Origin: Saccharothrix deserti | GTDB taxonomy: Bacteria > Actinomycetota > Actinomycetes > Mycobacteriales > Pseudonocardiaceae | Length of the DNA: 64,000 bases | Direction: 5' to 3' | NCBI RefSeq assembly: GCF_009769385.1 | Contig: NZ_VKAB01000034.1 | Location: forward strand, 1-64,000 | Shown here: positions 1 through 7,351 of the stretch, one piece after another | How the letters are laid out: the number at the start of each line of letters is the position of its first letter | How positions within the stretch are numbered: the first letter of the stretch is position 1 | Notes under the pieces: generated by a model | Seen by the model: only the letters and a program-made list of their open reading frames with translations | Told to the model about the DNA's origin: nothing | Database searches by the model: none | Translations under genes and position numbers: made by a program

Positions 1-129
1 GACGAGAAGGTCGCCCGGATCCACCTGGAGGCGCTGGGCGGGCAGCTCACCAAGCTGACCAAGGACCAGGCCGAGTACATCGACGTGGACGTCGAGGGCC
101 CGTACAAGCCCGAGCACTACCGCTACTAG
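1..129 (+). CDS. sahH: Adenosylhomocysteinase, C-terminal end (partial)
   Basis: The first 42 codons read in frame 1 and end in the family's very conserved C-terminus: a KVARIH stretch, then [10 protein letters not shown] and finally PYKPEHYRY before TAG. This C-terminal segment, with its Lys-Tyr pair, reaches into the NAD site of the neighbouring subunit in S-adenosyl-L-homocysteine hydrolase, which splits SAH into adenosine and homocysteine in the methyl cycle. The rest of the gene lies left of the window. Its TAG (127-129) overlaps the stop of the convergent merR gene, so the two genes end on top of each other with no room for a terminator. Confidence 0.95.
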   Translation, partial: DEKVARIHLEALGGQLTKLTKDQAEYIDVDVEGPYKPEHYRY

Positions 130-608
130 TGCCAGTCCGCCGGCGCGGTTGAGACCTTCCCCGACAACCTCGCCGGCGGACCAGCCGTGCATCCCGGCCG
201 ATCACCCGCGTGTTCCACGCCACCGAGACCGGACAGCGGCGGCTCGGACGACGCGCTTGAACTGTCCTGATCGTTCGCGATGGCATCCAGGAGCGCACTA
301 CGGACGATCTCCAAGTCGGCCAACTTCTCGACTTCGGCGAGCTTGGCCGCAGCACGCTCCAGCAGTCCGGGCTCTCGCCGCCCACCGGTGCTGACCTCCA
401 GCAGGTCCCGTACCTCGTCGAGACTGAAGCCGAGTCGCTGAGCAGTTTTGATCACACCGATCACCGTGACCGCTTCCGGCGGGTACATCCGGTGTCCGCC
501 CGGCGTGCGCTCGGGTTCGGCAAGCAATCCGACGCGCTCGTAATAGCGCAAAGTCTGCAGGTTCACCCCTGCCGCATCGGCGACTTGACCGCTGCGCAAC
601 CGAGTCAT
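126..608 (-). CDS. MerR-family regulator, mercury-type fold without the usual Cys cluster
   Basis: About 160 residues. The N-terminal winged helix is typical of MerR ([10 protein letters not shown], then [10 protein letters not shown] and [11 protein letters not shown]), followed by a long dimerisation helix. Mercury- and cadmium-type MerRs carry Cys at the helix start and in the C-terminal loop. Here the loop reads SSSASSEPP and the only Cys is near the end (RPGC), so a Cys-thiolate metal site of the normal type is not visible. I chose the ATG at 608 because GGAGG lies 5 nt upstream; an ATG at 647 is in frame but sits about at the predicted transcription start. The promoter at 655-685 has the long spacer and dyad that MerR proteins bind, so it is probably autoregulated. 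The divergent DHA2 exporter is the likely target; a drug-type ligand is as plausible as a metal. Confidence 0.88.
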   Translation of the reverse strand: MTRLRSGQVADAAGVNLQTLRYYERVGLLAEPERTPGGHRMYPPEAVTVIGVIKTAQRLGFSLDEVRDLLEVSTGGRREPGLLERAAAKLAEVEKLADLEIVRSALLDAIANDQDSSSASSEPPLSGLGGVEHAGDRPGCTAGPPARLSGKVSTAPADWH

Positions 609-654
609 TCCGGCCTCCGCATGCAACGCCGGTTCGTCCGCTCTCATTTCCTGA

Positions 655-685
655 GACTAAGCCTGTACCCCGGTACCGGATGCAA
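655..685 (-). promoter_or_regulatory. MerR-type promoter/operator of the first merR gene
   Basis: On the minus strand there is a -35 TTGCAT (685-680), a 19-nt spacer and a -10 TTAGTC (660-655). The spacer holds the dyad GTACC-CC-GGTAC (665-676). A 19-nt spacer with a central dyad is the hallmark of MerR-controlled promoters. Transcription would start near 648, about 40 nt ahead of the ATG at 608. Confidence 0.7.
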
Positions 686-772
686 GTCCGCCAATCGGTG
701 GATTCCAGGCAACGCCTATGCCCATGGGCCATGCCGACCGGGTGCACGTGATCCATGTCACAGCTTTTCCTC

Positions 773-803
773 TTGAGGTTGGTCCTTACTCCAAGGCTTA
801 CCG
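773..803 (+). promoter_or_regulatory. MerR-type promoter ahead of the DHA2 exporter
   Basis: TTGAGG (773-778), a 19-nt spacer (779-797) containing TTGG...CCAA, and TTACCG (798-803) point towards the exporter at 888. A second dyad, GTACC-GCAAAA-GGTAC (830-845), has the same half-sites as the merR autoregulatory operator at 665-676, so the same regulator could bind both sides. Confidence 0.6.
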
Positions 804-887
804 TCGCGGTAGCCATCGAACTGCCCGAGGTACCGCAAAAGGTACCCGCGTCGGTCGTAGACGGACCGAGCTCTGAGGAGATCAGGA

Positions 888-2450
888 ATGCCTGAAAAGG
901 TGGGAAGCGTCGAGCAGCAGGCCGGCCGCGGTTCAGGGCTGTCACTGCTGGCCGTGTGCCTTACCGTCGTGTTGTTCCCCTTGGCGATCACCGGTTCGTC
1001 CGTGGCGCTACCCGCCATCAACACCGATTTCCAGAACTCGTTGACCTCCGGGCTCTGGGTGGTCAACGGCTACAACCTCACCTATGCGGCCTTCATGCTG
1101 GCGACCGGTTCGCTGGCGGACCTCGTCGGTCGCCGCAAGATGTTCCGCATCGGTGTCGTGCTGTTCGCGGCCGGTTCGCTGATCTCCGCCCTCTCGCCGG
1201 ACATCCTGGTGCTCGACCTGGCCCGGGTGCTGGCCGGTGTCGGTGCCGCCGCCGCGACCACGAGTGGTAGCGCGATCCTGGCCGACGCGTTCGAGAGACC
1301 GGCCCGCGCGAAGGCGTTCGGCATGTTCGGCACCGCCGTCGGCCTGGGCTTGGTGTTCGGCCCGAGCTTGTCCGGCCTGCTGATCAGCAACTTCGGCTGG
1401 CGGTCGGTGTTCCTGCTCCCGGCGATCGTCGGGGCGCTGGTGCTGCTGCTGACCCCGGTGATCCGGGAGTCGCGCAACCCACAGGCCAACCGGGTGGACT
1501 GGGCGGGCACGACCACCTTCACCATCGCCCTGCTGCTGTTGATCTTCGCCCTGATCCAGGGACCGCAGTGGGGTTTCGGCAACGCGTGGATCGTGGGGAG
1601 CTTCGTCGGCACGGTGGTGGCCCTGATCGCGTTCGTGGTCGTGGAGCGCCGCCAGGAGCAGCCGATGTTCGACCTCGGCCTGCTGTCCCAGCCCAAGTTC
1701 GTCGGCATCTCGCTGGCCACCGTCCCGGTCGTGTTCGGCTTCTCCCCCCTGGTGATCTACCTGCCGTCGTACCTCGCCTCGGTCGACGGCTTGGGCGCCG
1801 CGCAGATCGGCCTGTTCATGCTCATGCTCACCGTCCTGGCACTGGTCTTCCCCGGCATCGCCGGTGTGGCCACCAAGTGGGTGCCCGCCTGGGTGCAGAT
1901 CGTGCTGACGGCAGCGCTGGCGGCGATCGGCCTGGCCTGGTTCACGGTGATCGAACCGGGTATCGGCTACCTGTCGTTGATGGGACCGCTGGCGCTGATC
2001 GGCATCGCGGTCGGCTTGTCCTTCGGCCTGCTCGACGGCGCCGCGGTGAGCAGCGTCGAGGCATCCCGCGCCGGCATGGCGGCGGGCATGTTCAACACCG
2101 TGCGCCTAGCGGGCGAAACGATCTCCATCGCGGTGGCGGGTGCACTGCTGGTCAGCTTCACCCAGAACGCGGTCGCCGCACGGGCGGCCGAGTTCGGCGC
2201 CTCGGGGGTCGACGCGAACGCCGTGGCCAACGCGCTCAACCAGGGTGACCTGGGCCGTGCTGCGGCGAGCGTGCCGGAGGAGCAGCGCGCGGAGTTCACC
2301 AAGATCGCCGGCGAGGCCTTCGCATCCGGCTTGCACGGCCTGCTCTGGACGATGGCGGCGCTGTGCGCCGTCACCTTCGTGGTGATCGCCCTGCTCCTGC
2401 GCGAACGGCGCTCCGCCAAGGCCGCTCCGGAGGCGACCGTGTCGCGCTGA
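888..2450 (+). CDS. MFS exporter, DHA2 (EmrB/QacA) family
   Basis: 520 residues with about 14 hydrophobic segments, the size and layout of DHA2 proton-coupled drug exporters in the inner membrane. Visible motifs: WVVNGYNLTYAAFML in TM1-2, motif A (GSLADLVGRRKMF) after TM2, and an antiporter motif C-like stretch (GTAVGLGLVFGPSLSGLL) in TM5. The ATG at 888 follows GAGGAG by 6 nt. It is divergent from the merR gene at 126-608 and lies behind a MerR-type promoter, so it is probably induced by that regulator's ligand. The substrate cannot be read from sequence. A 16-bp terminator hairpin follows. Confidence 0.93.
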   Translation: MPEKVGSVEQQAGRGSGLSLLAVCLTVVLFPLAITGSSVALPAINTDFQNSLTSGLWVVNGYNLTYAAFMLATGSLADLVGRRKMFRIGVVLFAAGSLISALSPDILVLDLARVLAGVGAAAATTSGSAILADAFERPARAKAFGMFGTAVGLGLVFGPSLSGLLISNFGWRSVFLLPAIVGALVLLLTPVIRESRNPQANRVDWAGTTTFTIALLLLIFALIQGPQWGFGNAWIVGSFVGTVVALIAFVVVERRQEQPMFDLGLLSQPKFVGISLATVPVVFGFSPLVIYLPSYLASVDGLGAAQIGLFMLMLTVLALVFPGIAGVATKWVPAWVQIVLTAALAAIGLAWFTVIEPGIGYLSLMGPLALIGIAVGLSFGLLDGAAVSSVEASRAGMAAGMFNTVRLAGETISIAVAGALLVSFTQNAVAARAAEFGASGVDANAVANALNQGDLGRAAASVPEEQRAEFTKIAGEAFASGLHGLLWTMAALCAVTFVVIALLLRERRSAKAAPEATVSR

Positions 2451-2475
2451 CACCTACACGCCGGCACAACAAGTC

Positions 2476-2511
2476 TTCGGCCCTGGTTCGTGGCAACGAA
2501 CCAGGGCCGAA
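2476..2511. terminator. Bidirectional terminator hairpin
   Basis: A perfect 16-bp stem (2476-2491 with 2496-2511) closed by the loop GGCA lies between the convergent ends of the DHA2 exporter and the second merR gene. There is no T-run, as is common in actinomycetes. Confidence 0.85.
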
Positions 2512-2550
2512 CGCTGTAGGTACCCGGTTGGTGGGTCTCCGGTCAGCGAA

Positions 2551-3216
2551 TCAGTCGCCGAGGGCGGAGTCGCGGGCCACAGACACGATGAGGTCGTCGA
2601 TGAGGCGACGAGTGTTCTCCGCAGCAACGACTTGAAGCACCGTGGTCCGGCTCGTGCAGTGCAGCAGGACGCCGGTCGGCTGTTGGCAACCGGACTCGTG
2701 CGCCACCAGTTCGGCGAGGGCGACGGTCAGCGCCGGACTGCTCCGGAACGTGAGCGTGAGGAGTCCCTCTACGTGCGTGTGGGTGTGCGGGTGTGCCAGC
2801 GCCCGGGCCCAGTGCTCTTGGCAGACCGGTTCGGCTCCCGGTGTGTCCGGCACCTGGTTCGAACGAGCTGCCCACAGGCTTCCCATCAGCTGCGCGGAGA
2901 ACGCTGACAGCTCAGCGATCCGCTCGTTGACCTCGACGATCCTCGATCGGAGGGTTCCCATCACCTGGTCGAGTTCCGTCGTGATCGGATCACCGCCACA
3001 GGTGAGGATCAGTTCCCTGATCTCGTCGAGCGCGAATCCCATCTGCTTCCCGCGGGCGATGAAGCGCAGCCGGTCGACATCGTGGTCGGTGTAGACGCGG
3101 TGACCGCTGGACGATCGGGACGCGGCGGGCAGCAGGCCGGTGTTCTCGTAATAGCGAATCGTGGTGGGAGCGAAGCCGGTGATCTCGGCGAGTTTGGCGA
3201 TTCGGATCTCCGACAC
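2551..3216 (-). CDS. MerR-family regulator with a His/Cys-containing C-terminal domain
   Basis: 221 residues, longer than a plain MerR. Residues 1-75 are the MerR winged helix (KLAEITGFAPTTIRYYENTGLL, GHRVYTDHDVDRL), and about 80-115 form the dimer helix. A C-terminal domain of about 70 residues carries C132, HPHTHTH (142-148), C177 and C187. Its LAELVAHESGCQ stretch lines up with VAELAAAEQACC in the Cys-rich protein at 22975-23451, suggesting a sensor built from the same fold. The start is GTG at 3216 after GAGG. It lies downstream of the methyltransferase in the same orientation, but the hairpin at 3268-3301 separates them, so it may also have its own promoter; a 13-nt palindrome (3232-3244) sits just upstream. 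I infer that it senses a thiophilic metal or thiol stress, and it is the best candidate to bind the paired operators at 4281-4311 and 19552-19582. Confidence 0.85.
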   Translation of the reverse strand: MSEIRIAKLAEITGFAPTTIRYYENTGLLPAASRSSSGHRVYTDHDVDRLRFIARGKQMGFALDEIRELILTCGGDPITTELDQVMGTLRSRIVEVNERIAELSAFSAQLMGSLWAARSNQVPDTPGAEPVCQEHWARALAHPHTHTHVEGLLTLTFRSSPALTVALAELVAHESGCQQPTGVLLHCTSRTTVLQVVAAENTRRLIDDLIVSVARDSALGD

Positions 3217-3267
3217 GGTGCCTCGGCAAGCCCTTCGTCGAAGGTCTGGGGGCGGCGTGGACAGGTC

Positions 3268-3301
3268 GCGGCGGGCCGTCTCTGGGGAAACGGCCCGCCG
3301 C
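3268..3301 (-). terminator. Hairpin between methyltransferase and merR
   Basis: A 12-bp GC-rich stem (3268-3279 with 3290-3301) and a 10-nt loop lie just beyond the methyltransferase stop. It probably ends or attenuates the methyltransferase message before the downstream merR gene. Confidence 0.7.
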
Positions 3302-3314
3302 TGGTCGGGTCAGC

Positions 3315-4052
3315 TCAGCAGTCGCAGCCCGCTTCCCCGTGCCCCGTGTGGCCGTTGTTGACGGCCGCGACGGTCAGCGGCGGGGTGGTGGTGGCAGTGG
3401 TCGGGCGGACGGCACGGCCGATGACCATGGCCTCGATGAACTCCCAGGCACCCGGCATCTTCGTCTCCTGGAGGTCCGCGATCTCCAGCTCCGAAGACAT
3501 CAGCGTCTGAACGGTGGGCCGGTTGCAGTGGCACTCGTTGCCGAACCAGTACCACCCCTTCTGGATGATGTCCTGCTTGCGCGCCACCTTGGGATCGGGG
3601 TTGCGCACGTGCTCCAGGAACAGGTACTGCCCACCGGGCTTGAGGACGCGCTGGATCTCCTTCAACGCCGGCTGCGGGTCGGGCACGGTGCACAGGATCA
3701 TCGCCGCCGCGACGGTGTCGAAGTAGCCGTCGGGATAGGGCAGCTTCTCCGCTCCCGCCACGACGAGCTGGATGCGCCGCGGGTCGTTGCGGGTCTTCTC
3801 CTCCAGCTTGGCCACCATGTGCGGGTACGGCTCGGTGAGGATCAACTCGTCAACCGTGTCCGGGTAGTGCGGCAGGTTCAGCCCCGTACCGGTGCCCAGC
3901 TCAATGGTCCGGCCGTACGCGGGCTTGAGCATCTCCGCGCGCTTCTCCGAAAGACCGTAGCCTTCCACCTTCGCCAGGAACTTGTCGTACATCCCGGCGA
4001 AGACGTACTTCCCCCATGTGGCGTCGTAGGCCTTCTTCAGAAGGTTTGCCAT
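3315..4052 (-). CDS. Class I SAM methyltransferase, METTL7/thiol-methyltransferase-like, with CxC motifs
   Basis: 245 residues with a Rossmann methyltransferase core: motif I ELGTGTGLN (51-59), an acidic TEPYPHM strand (73-79), AEKLPYPDGYFD (101-112) and VLKPGGQYLFLEHV (136-149). The order of motifs and the WYWFGNECHCNRPT block resemble the METTL7/TMT1 group, whose human members methylate small thiols. C174-x-C176 lies in that block and the protein ends in GEAGCDC. Two CxC pairs in one methyltransferase are unusual and could hold a soft metal. The start is ATG 4052, with GGAGGG 10 nt upstream; a TTG at 4070 would place the Shine-Dalgarno inside the gene. It is expressed from the MerR-type promoter at 4281-4311, so it is probably part of the metal/thiol response. 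A thiol or metal(loid) substrate is inference. Confidence 0.8.
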   Translation of the reverse strand: MANLLKKAYDATWGKYVFAGMYDKFLAKVEGYGLSEKRAEMLKPAYGRTIELGTGTGLNLPHYPDTVDELILTEPYPHMVAKLEEKTRNDPRRIQLVVAGAEKLPYPDGYFDTVAAAMILCTVPDPQPALKEIQRVLKPGGQYLFLEHVRNPDPKVARKQDIIQKGWYWFGNECHCNRPTVQTLMSSELEIADLQETKMPGAWEFIEAMVIGRAVRPTTATTTPPLTVAAVNNGHTGHGEAGCDC

Positions 4053-4280
4053 GGCCAGCCAGCCCTCCAAGCGGTAAACGAGGCACGCGTGCCCGTCCGG
4101 AGCACGCGCATCTGCGCCCGTCCGATCATTCGGACGGATGAGTCATATCTGATTCGTCGACAGGGGCCCCTACGGAAAGTCGTCGAACCCCTACTGAGGC
4201 CTGCGGTCGGGTTCCCCGGTCGCGGCGGAGACACCCGTTTCCGTTCGGTTCACGGTCATCCTGGTTCTCGTGCTGGTCAT
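4053..4280 (-). other. Long 5' leader of the methyltransferase message
   Basis: If transcription starts from the MerR-type promoter at 4281-4311, the message has a leader of about 220 nt. It contains an 8-bp hairpin (4118-4125 with 4130-4137, loop TCAT) and the palindrome AGGGGCCCCT near 4161. I see no convincing reading frame; a second promoter around GATATGACT (minus strand, near 4143) is possible. Confidence 0.35.
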
Positions 4281-4311
4281 AGTCTCGTAGTTGAACCCGG
4301 CTTCAAGTCAA
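4281..4311 (-). promoter_or_regulatory. MerR-type promoter/operator, twin of the NRPS-PKS promoter
   Basis: The minus strand has -35 TTGACT (4311-4306), a 19-nt spacer with the dyad TTGAA-GCCGGG-TTCAA, and -10 GAGACT (4286-4281). The 34 nt from GCTTGAC to GAGACTA differ at only three positions from the promoter at 19552-19582, so one regulator should control both. Confidence 0.78.
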
Positions 4312-4656
4312 GCCCTCTCGAAACGGCTTCCCGCATCCCTGCGACCACCAATTCGACACAATTCACCCGTGTGGCGCAACGACAGGTAACGATCTGTCAT
4401 CCACGGCAACGTTTCCATTACAGGTGCCCCCGACCTGGTGAGTCCCGTGCCACAACATTGCCTCGAGCGACCGGTTCGGCTTACGGTTCGTTCCCCCGGA
4501 CGGAGCCAGTCGCGGGTTCCGATGGCCTCCGGGGCCTTGCTCGCGGTGCCGGCCACCCGGCCGTCACAAACATCCATCGCCTATTGATCCAGCGGTATTC
4601 GCAATCCTCGCAGCCGCCAGGCGGCCTATTTGCCGTGCCTGCACCAAGGAGGTCAC
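4312..4656. other. Intergenic region upstream of the APC permease
   Basis: No gene is supported here. It holds a short inverted repeat (GACAG at 4381-4385 with CTGTC at 4394-4398) and ends in a perfect AAGGAGGT Shine-Dalgarno (4646-4653) for the permease. I could not identify a riboswitch. Confidence 0.4.
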
Positions 4657-6117
4657 ATGCATGAAGTCAACGACGGCTCGTTAAGCGGCCGCCGCTCGGC
4701 CACCATCGAACCGGCACGTGAACGTGACGGGTCCGACGCCCCGATGTTCCCCGGACGCAGCCTCCTCCCGGTGACCGCGTCGTGGTGGACATCGATCCTG
4801 GTGGCCGTCGGCGCGTCACTGATGGTCGCGGTATCGATGGCCGAGATGGCGGCCGAGATCGGCAACGCGTCCGTCTGGGTCTGGATCGTCACCGCGGTGA
4901 TCGGCGCCCTGCAGTGCCTGTTGATCGCCGAGTTGGCGTCCCGCTTCACCAACCGCGCCGGGGGTACCGCCCAGTTCGCCTACCGGGCCACGACGAAGGG
5001 ATCGCCCACTCTGGGCGCCTTGTCGTCCTGGTCGTACTGGTTCGCCTGGACGCCGGGTATCGCGGTGAACCTCATCCTCGCGGCGACCTACCTCAAGTCG
5101 CTGTTCTGGCCCAGCGGCAACGTGATCCTGCTGGCCTGCATCATCGGCGTGGTGCTGTACTTCGTCACGGCACTGGGTCTGCGACTGTCCAGCATCGTCA
5201 ACGCGGCCTTGGCCGTTGTCGCCCTGGCCGTCGTGTCCATTGTGGTCCTGACGCCGGTGTTCCACCCGGAAGCCTTCGACGTGTCACGGGTTGTGCCGAC
5301 CGAACTGCCCGCCGATGCGCCGACCGACGGGTGGGGCGTGGTCGGAGCCATTCTCAAGTGGACGTTCATCGCGACGTGGGCGGCGTACGCCGCCGAGATG
5401 GCCTCGACCGTGTGCTCCGAGATCAAGCAATCCGAGCGGTACGTGAAGCGGATCATGTCCGTGTCGGCGATCATCGCGATCGTCGCGTTCACCTTCGTGC
5501 CGATCTCGCTGTTCGGTCTCGTCGGCGTCGAAGGACTGCAACGCGACCCGTTCACCGTCTTCGCCGAGATCGGTGGGATCACCCTCGGCCCGGCGGGCGA
5601 GTACATCGTCGGCCTCGGCTTGGCTGCGGTCCTGGTGCTCGGCGCGGAGATCTTCATCATCGGCTCGTCGCGCACGATCCACCAGATGGCCCAGGACGGG
5701 CACTTGCCCAGGATCTTCGGCAAGATCAACAAGCGTGGCGCGCCGGTCGGCTCCATCGCGGGCGACGCGGCGGTCATCATCATCATGCTGCTGGTGTTCG
5801 GCACCGAGGTCGTGAGCGTGGTCGCCGCGGCGACCTTCGGCTACCTGGTGGTGTTCGTACTGCTCCCGATCGCCTACCTGACACTGCGCCGGTACCGACG
5901 CGACGAGGACGGCGGCTTCCGCCTCGGCAAGCCGTTCGTGGCGGTCGCCATAGGACTGTCGCTGTTCAACGCGATCCTGCTGGTGTTCGGCGGGTTGCAG
6001 TGGGGTGTCGACGTCATCGTGGTGGGACTCGGTGTGACGCTCGCCGTCATCCCCATCTCGTTTTTCACCCGAAGGGCGCGAGCACGAGCTGCAGCACGCA
6101 TCCCCGCACCGCGGTGA
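4657..6117 (+). CDS. APC-superfamily amino acid/polyamine permease
   Basis: 486 residues with about 12 membrane segments. The N-terminal tail of about 35 polar residues is followed by the first helix, and there is a conserved TM2-3 stretch (ELASRFTNRAGGTAQFAYRA). TM6-8 contain TWAAYAAEMASTVCSEIK, and the cytoplasmic loop has SSRTIHQMAQDGHLPRIFGKINKRGAPV, the typical APC loop before TM9. The start is ATG 4657 directly after AAGGAGGT; an upstream TTG in frame is ignored. The substrate is unknown. Its position among metal-stress genes would suit uptake of a thiol precursor, but that is a guess. A strong hairpin follows the stop. Confidence 0.9.
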   Translation: MHEVNDGSLSGRRSATIEPARERDGSDAPMFPGRSLLPVTASWWTSILVAVGASLMVAVSMAEMAAEIGNASVWVWIVTAVIGALQCLLIAELASRFTNRAGGTAQFAYRATTKGSPTLGALSSWSYWFAWTPGIAVNLILAATYLKSLFWPSGNVILLACIIGVVLYFVTALGLRLSSIVNAALAVVALAVVSIVVLTPVFHPEAFDVSRVVPTELPADAPTDGWGVVGAILKWTFIATWAAYAAEMASTVCSEIKQSERYVKRIMSVSAIIAIVAFTFVPISLFGLVGVEGLQRDPFTVFAEIGGITLGPAGEYIVGLGLAAVLVLGAEIFIIGSSRTIHQMAQDGHLPRIFGKINKRGAPVGSIAGDAAVIIIMLLVFGTEVVSVVAAATFGYLVVFVLLPIAYLTLRRYRRDEDGGFRLGKPFVAVAIGLSLFNAILLVFGGLQWGVDVIVVGLGVTLAVIPISFFTRRARARAAARIPAPR

Positions 6118-6124
6118 ACCCACG

Positions 6125-6164
6125 GCGAGGCACCTCGACCGGACTACCGGTCGAGGTGCCTCGC
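6125..6164. terminator. Bidirectional terminator hairpin
   Basis: A perfect 18-bp stem (6125-6142 with 6147-6164) with loop ACTA lies between the convergent APC permease and the third merR gene. Confidence 0.88.
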
Positions 6165-6171
6165 GCTCTGG

Positions 6172-6591
6172 TCACGCGGTCGCCATGGGCAGCGGCGGAC
6201 GCCACACACCGGGCACGGGGTCCGGGCAGTCCTGGCTCGGCAGCTGCTTCACCATCTGGTCGAGCTCGACACGCAGCTTCTCCAGCCTGCTCATCTCGGT
6301 GTCGATCTCGTCCATCCGGTCCCGCAGCAGGACCGCGGCGTCACCACAGGGGCACTTCCCCGTGTCGCGGATCATCAGCAAGTCGCCGATCTCCCGCAAC
6401 CGCAGCCCCAGGCGCTGAGCACCCTGGATGAAGCGGAGCCGGTCCACCGCATCCTCGCCGTAGCGCCGGTACCCGGCCTCGCTGCGCGGAGGTTTCGGCA
6501 GCAGGCCCACGCGTTCGTAATAACGGATGCTGTCGCCGGGAACGCCAGTGCGCTGAGATAAGCCGGCGACCGTCATCTGCCCAGAATCCAT
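6172..6591 (-). CDS. MerR-family heavy-metal-responsive regulator (ZntR/CadR-like)
   Basis: 139 residues, the usual length of metal-sensing MerRs. The winged helix is [24 protein letters not shown] with RYGEDAVDRLRF, followed by LGLRLREIGDLL. At the start of the dimer helix is GKC80PC82G, and the C-terminal loop has QDC122PDPVPG. This Cys pair plus loop Cys is the pattern of soft or borderline metal sensors (Zn, Cd, Pb, Hg class); the exact metal is not readable. The message is probably leaderless (TAAGAT six nt before the ATG). It is convergent with the APC permease. The P-type ATPase promoter at 19598 carries the TTGGAG...TCCAA dyad that this class of regulator usually binds, so that ATPase is a plausible target in trans. 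Confidence 0.92.
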   Translation of the reverse strand: MDSGQMTVAGLSQRTGVPGDSIRYYERVGLLPKPPRSEAGYRRYGEDAVDRLRFIQGAQRLGLRLREIGDLLMIRDTGKCPCGDAAVLLRDRMDEIDTEMSRLEKLRVELDQMVKQLPSQDCPDPVPGVWRPPLPMATA

Positions 6592-6597
6592 GTCTCT

Positions 6598-6603
6598 ATC
6601 TTA
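6598..6603 (-). promoter_or_regulatory. -10 box of the third merR (leaderless)
   Basis: TAAGAT on the minus strand ends 6 nt before the ATG at 6591, which places the transcription start at or next to the A of the start codon. No good -35 is visible at 17-19 nt. Confidence 0.5.
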
Positions 6604-6692
6604 CTCCGATGTTCCCTCGCCGGGCGATCAATACGAAGTGCGCGCGGTCCGTCTCAATCTTTGAACAACGGTGCGGCTCCGGTGCCGGCGGT

Positions 6693-7163
6693 TCACACTC
6701 GAGCCCATGAAGGACGTCGCTCGGTCAACTCCAACCGACTGTGCGTGGCACGCGTGGCGAGTTCGCCGTGCGGCCCCATCTCCGGGCATTTGATCAACTG
6801 CGGGCACGAGCAGTCGAGCGCCGAATCGAGGGTGGCCAGGAGCGACTGGAGCGTCCCTATCTGCCGTTCGATGTCACGCCGGCGCTGCGCGGCCAGCGCC
6901 TTCCAGGCGTTGTCCTGCTCACCGTCGCCGTCGAGCAGGCAGGCGATCTCGGTCAGGCTGAACCCTACCGACTGGCATACCTTGATGACCGAAAGGCGGT
7001 GCAGGACAGAGCGCGAGTAGTGCCGCCTGCCCTGGATCTTCACCACCGGACCGATCAGGCCGCATCGTTCGTAGTAGCGAAGCGCCGAGGAGGCGAGGCC
7101 GGATTCCTTGGCGACTTTGTCTATCGATAACAAGTCCTCAGCCAAAACATCTCCCCCAGACAT
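6693..7163 (-). CDS. MerR-family regulator with a SoxR-like CxCx5C cluster
   Basis: 156 residues from ATG 7163. The MerR winged helix (LLSIDKVAKESGLASSALRYYERCGLI, RRHYSRSVLHRL) is followed by a dimer helix (about 85-115), then LDC118SC120PQLIKC126PEMGP. SoxR binds a [2Fe-2S] cluster through Cx2CxCx5C; this protein keeps CxCx5C and a following Pro but lacks the first Cys, so it may bind a metal or sense redox by thiols instead. C34 and C63 lie in the DNA-binding half. A TTG at 7145 with GGGGGAG five nt upstream is an alternative start and would shorten it by six residues. A frame extension to 7217 is unlikely because the promoter at 7216-7246 would start transcription inside it. It is divergent from ynfA. 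Confidence 0.85.
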   Translation of the reverse strand: MSGGDVLAEDLLSIDKVAKESGLASSALRYYERCGLIGPVVKIQGRRHYSRSVLHRLSVIKVCQSVGFSLTEIACLLDGDGEQDNAWKALAAQRRRDIERQIGTLQSLLATLDSALDCSCPQLIKCPEMGPHGELATRATHSRLELTERRPSWARV

Positions 7164-7215
7164 GTAGCTGACTTGAAGGAGGCTACCCGCTCCACCAGGA
7201 GTTAACCAGTCCGCC

Positions 7216-7246
7216 ACCGTAGCATTGCGCCACAGCTCTACGTCAA
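7216..7246 (-). promoter_or_regulatory. Promoter of the fourth merR
   Basis: Minus strand: TTGACG (7246-7241), a 19-nt spacer, and TACGGT (7221-7216). The spacer length fits MerR control, but unlike the other promoters here I see no clear dyad in it. Confidence 0.5.
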
Positions 7247-7294
7247 AAGAGTGAACCAGTACGCCTCTTCAGACGATGACGCACGTCACTTGGA

Positions 7295-7345
7295 GTATCC
7301 CGAATACTGGGCGTATCCGGGGATCACTTCAGCGTGACCTAGAAT
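7295..7345 (+). promoter_or_regulatory. ynfA promoter region with GTATCC repeats
   Basis: The -10 box TAGAAT (7340-7345) is followed by six nt and the ATG at 7352, predicting a leaderless message. Upstream are GTAT-CCCGA-ATAC (about 7296-7308), an inverted repeat, and a second GTATCC 17 nt on. Both are candidate operator half-sites. Confidence 0.5.
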
Positions 7346-7351
7346 GTGACC

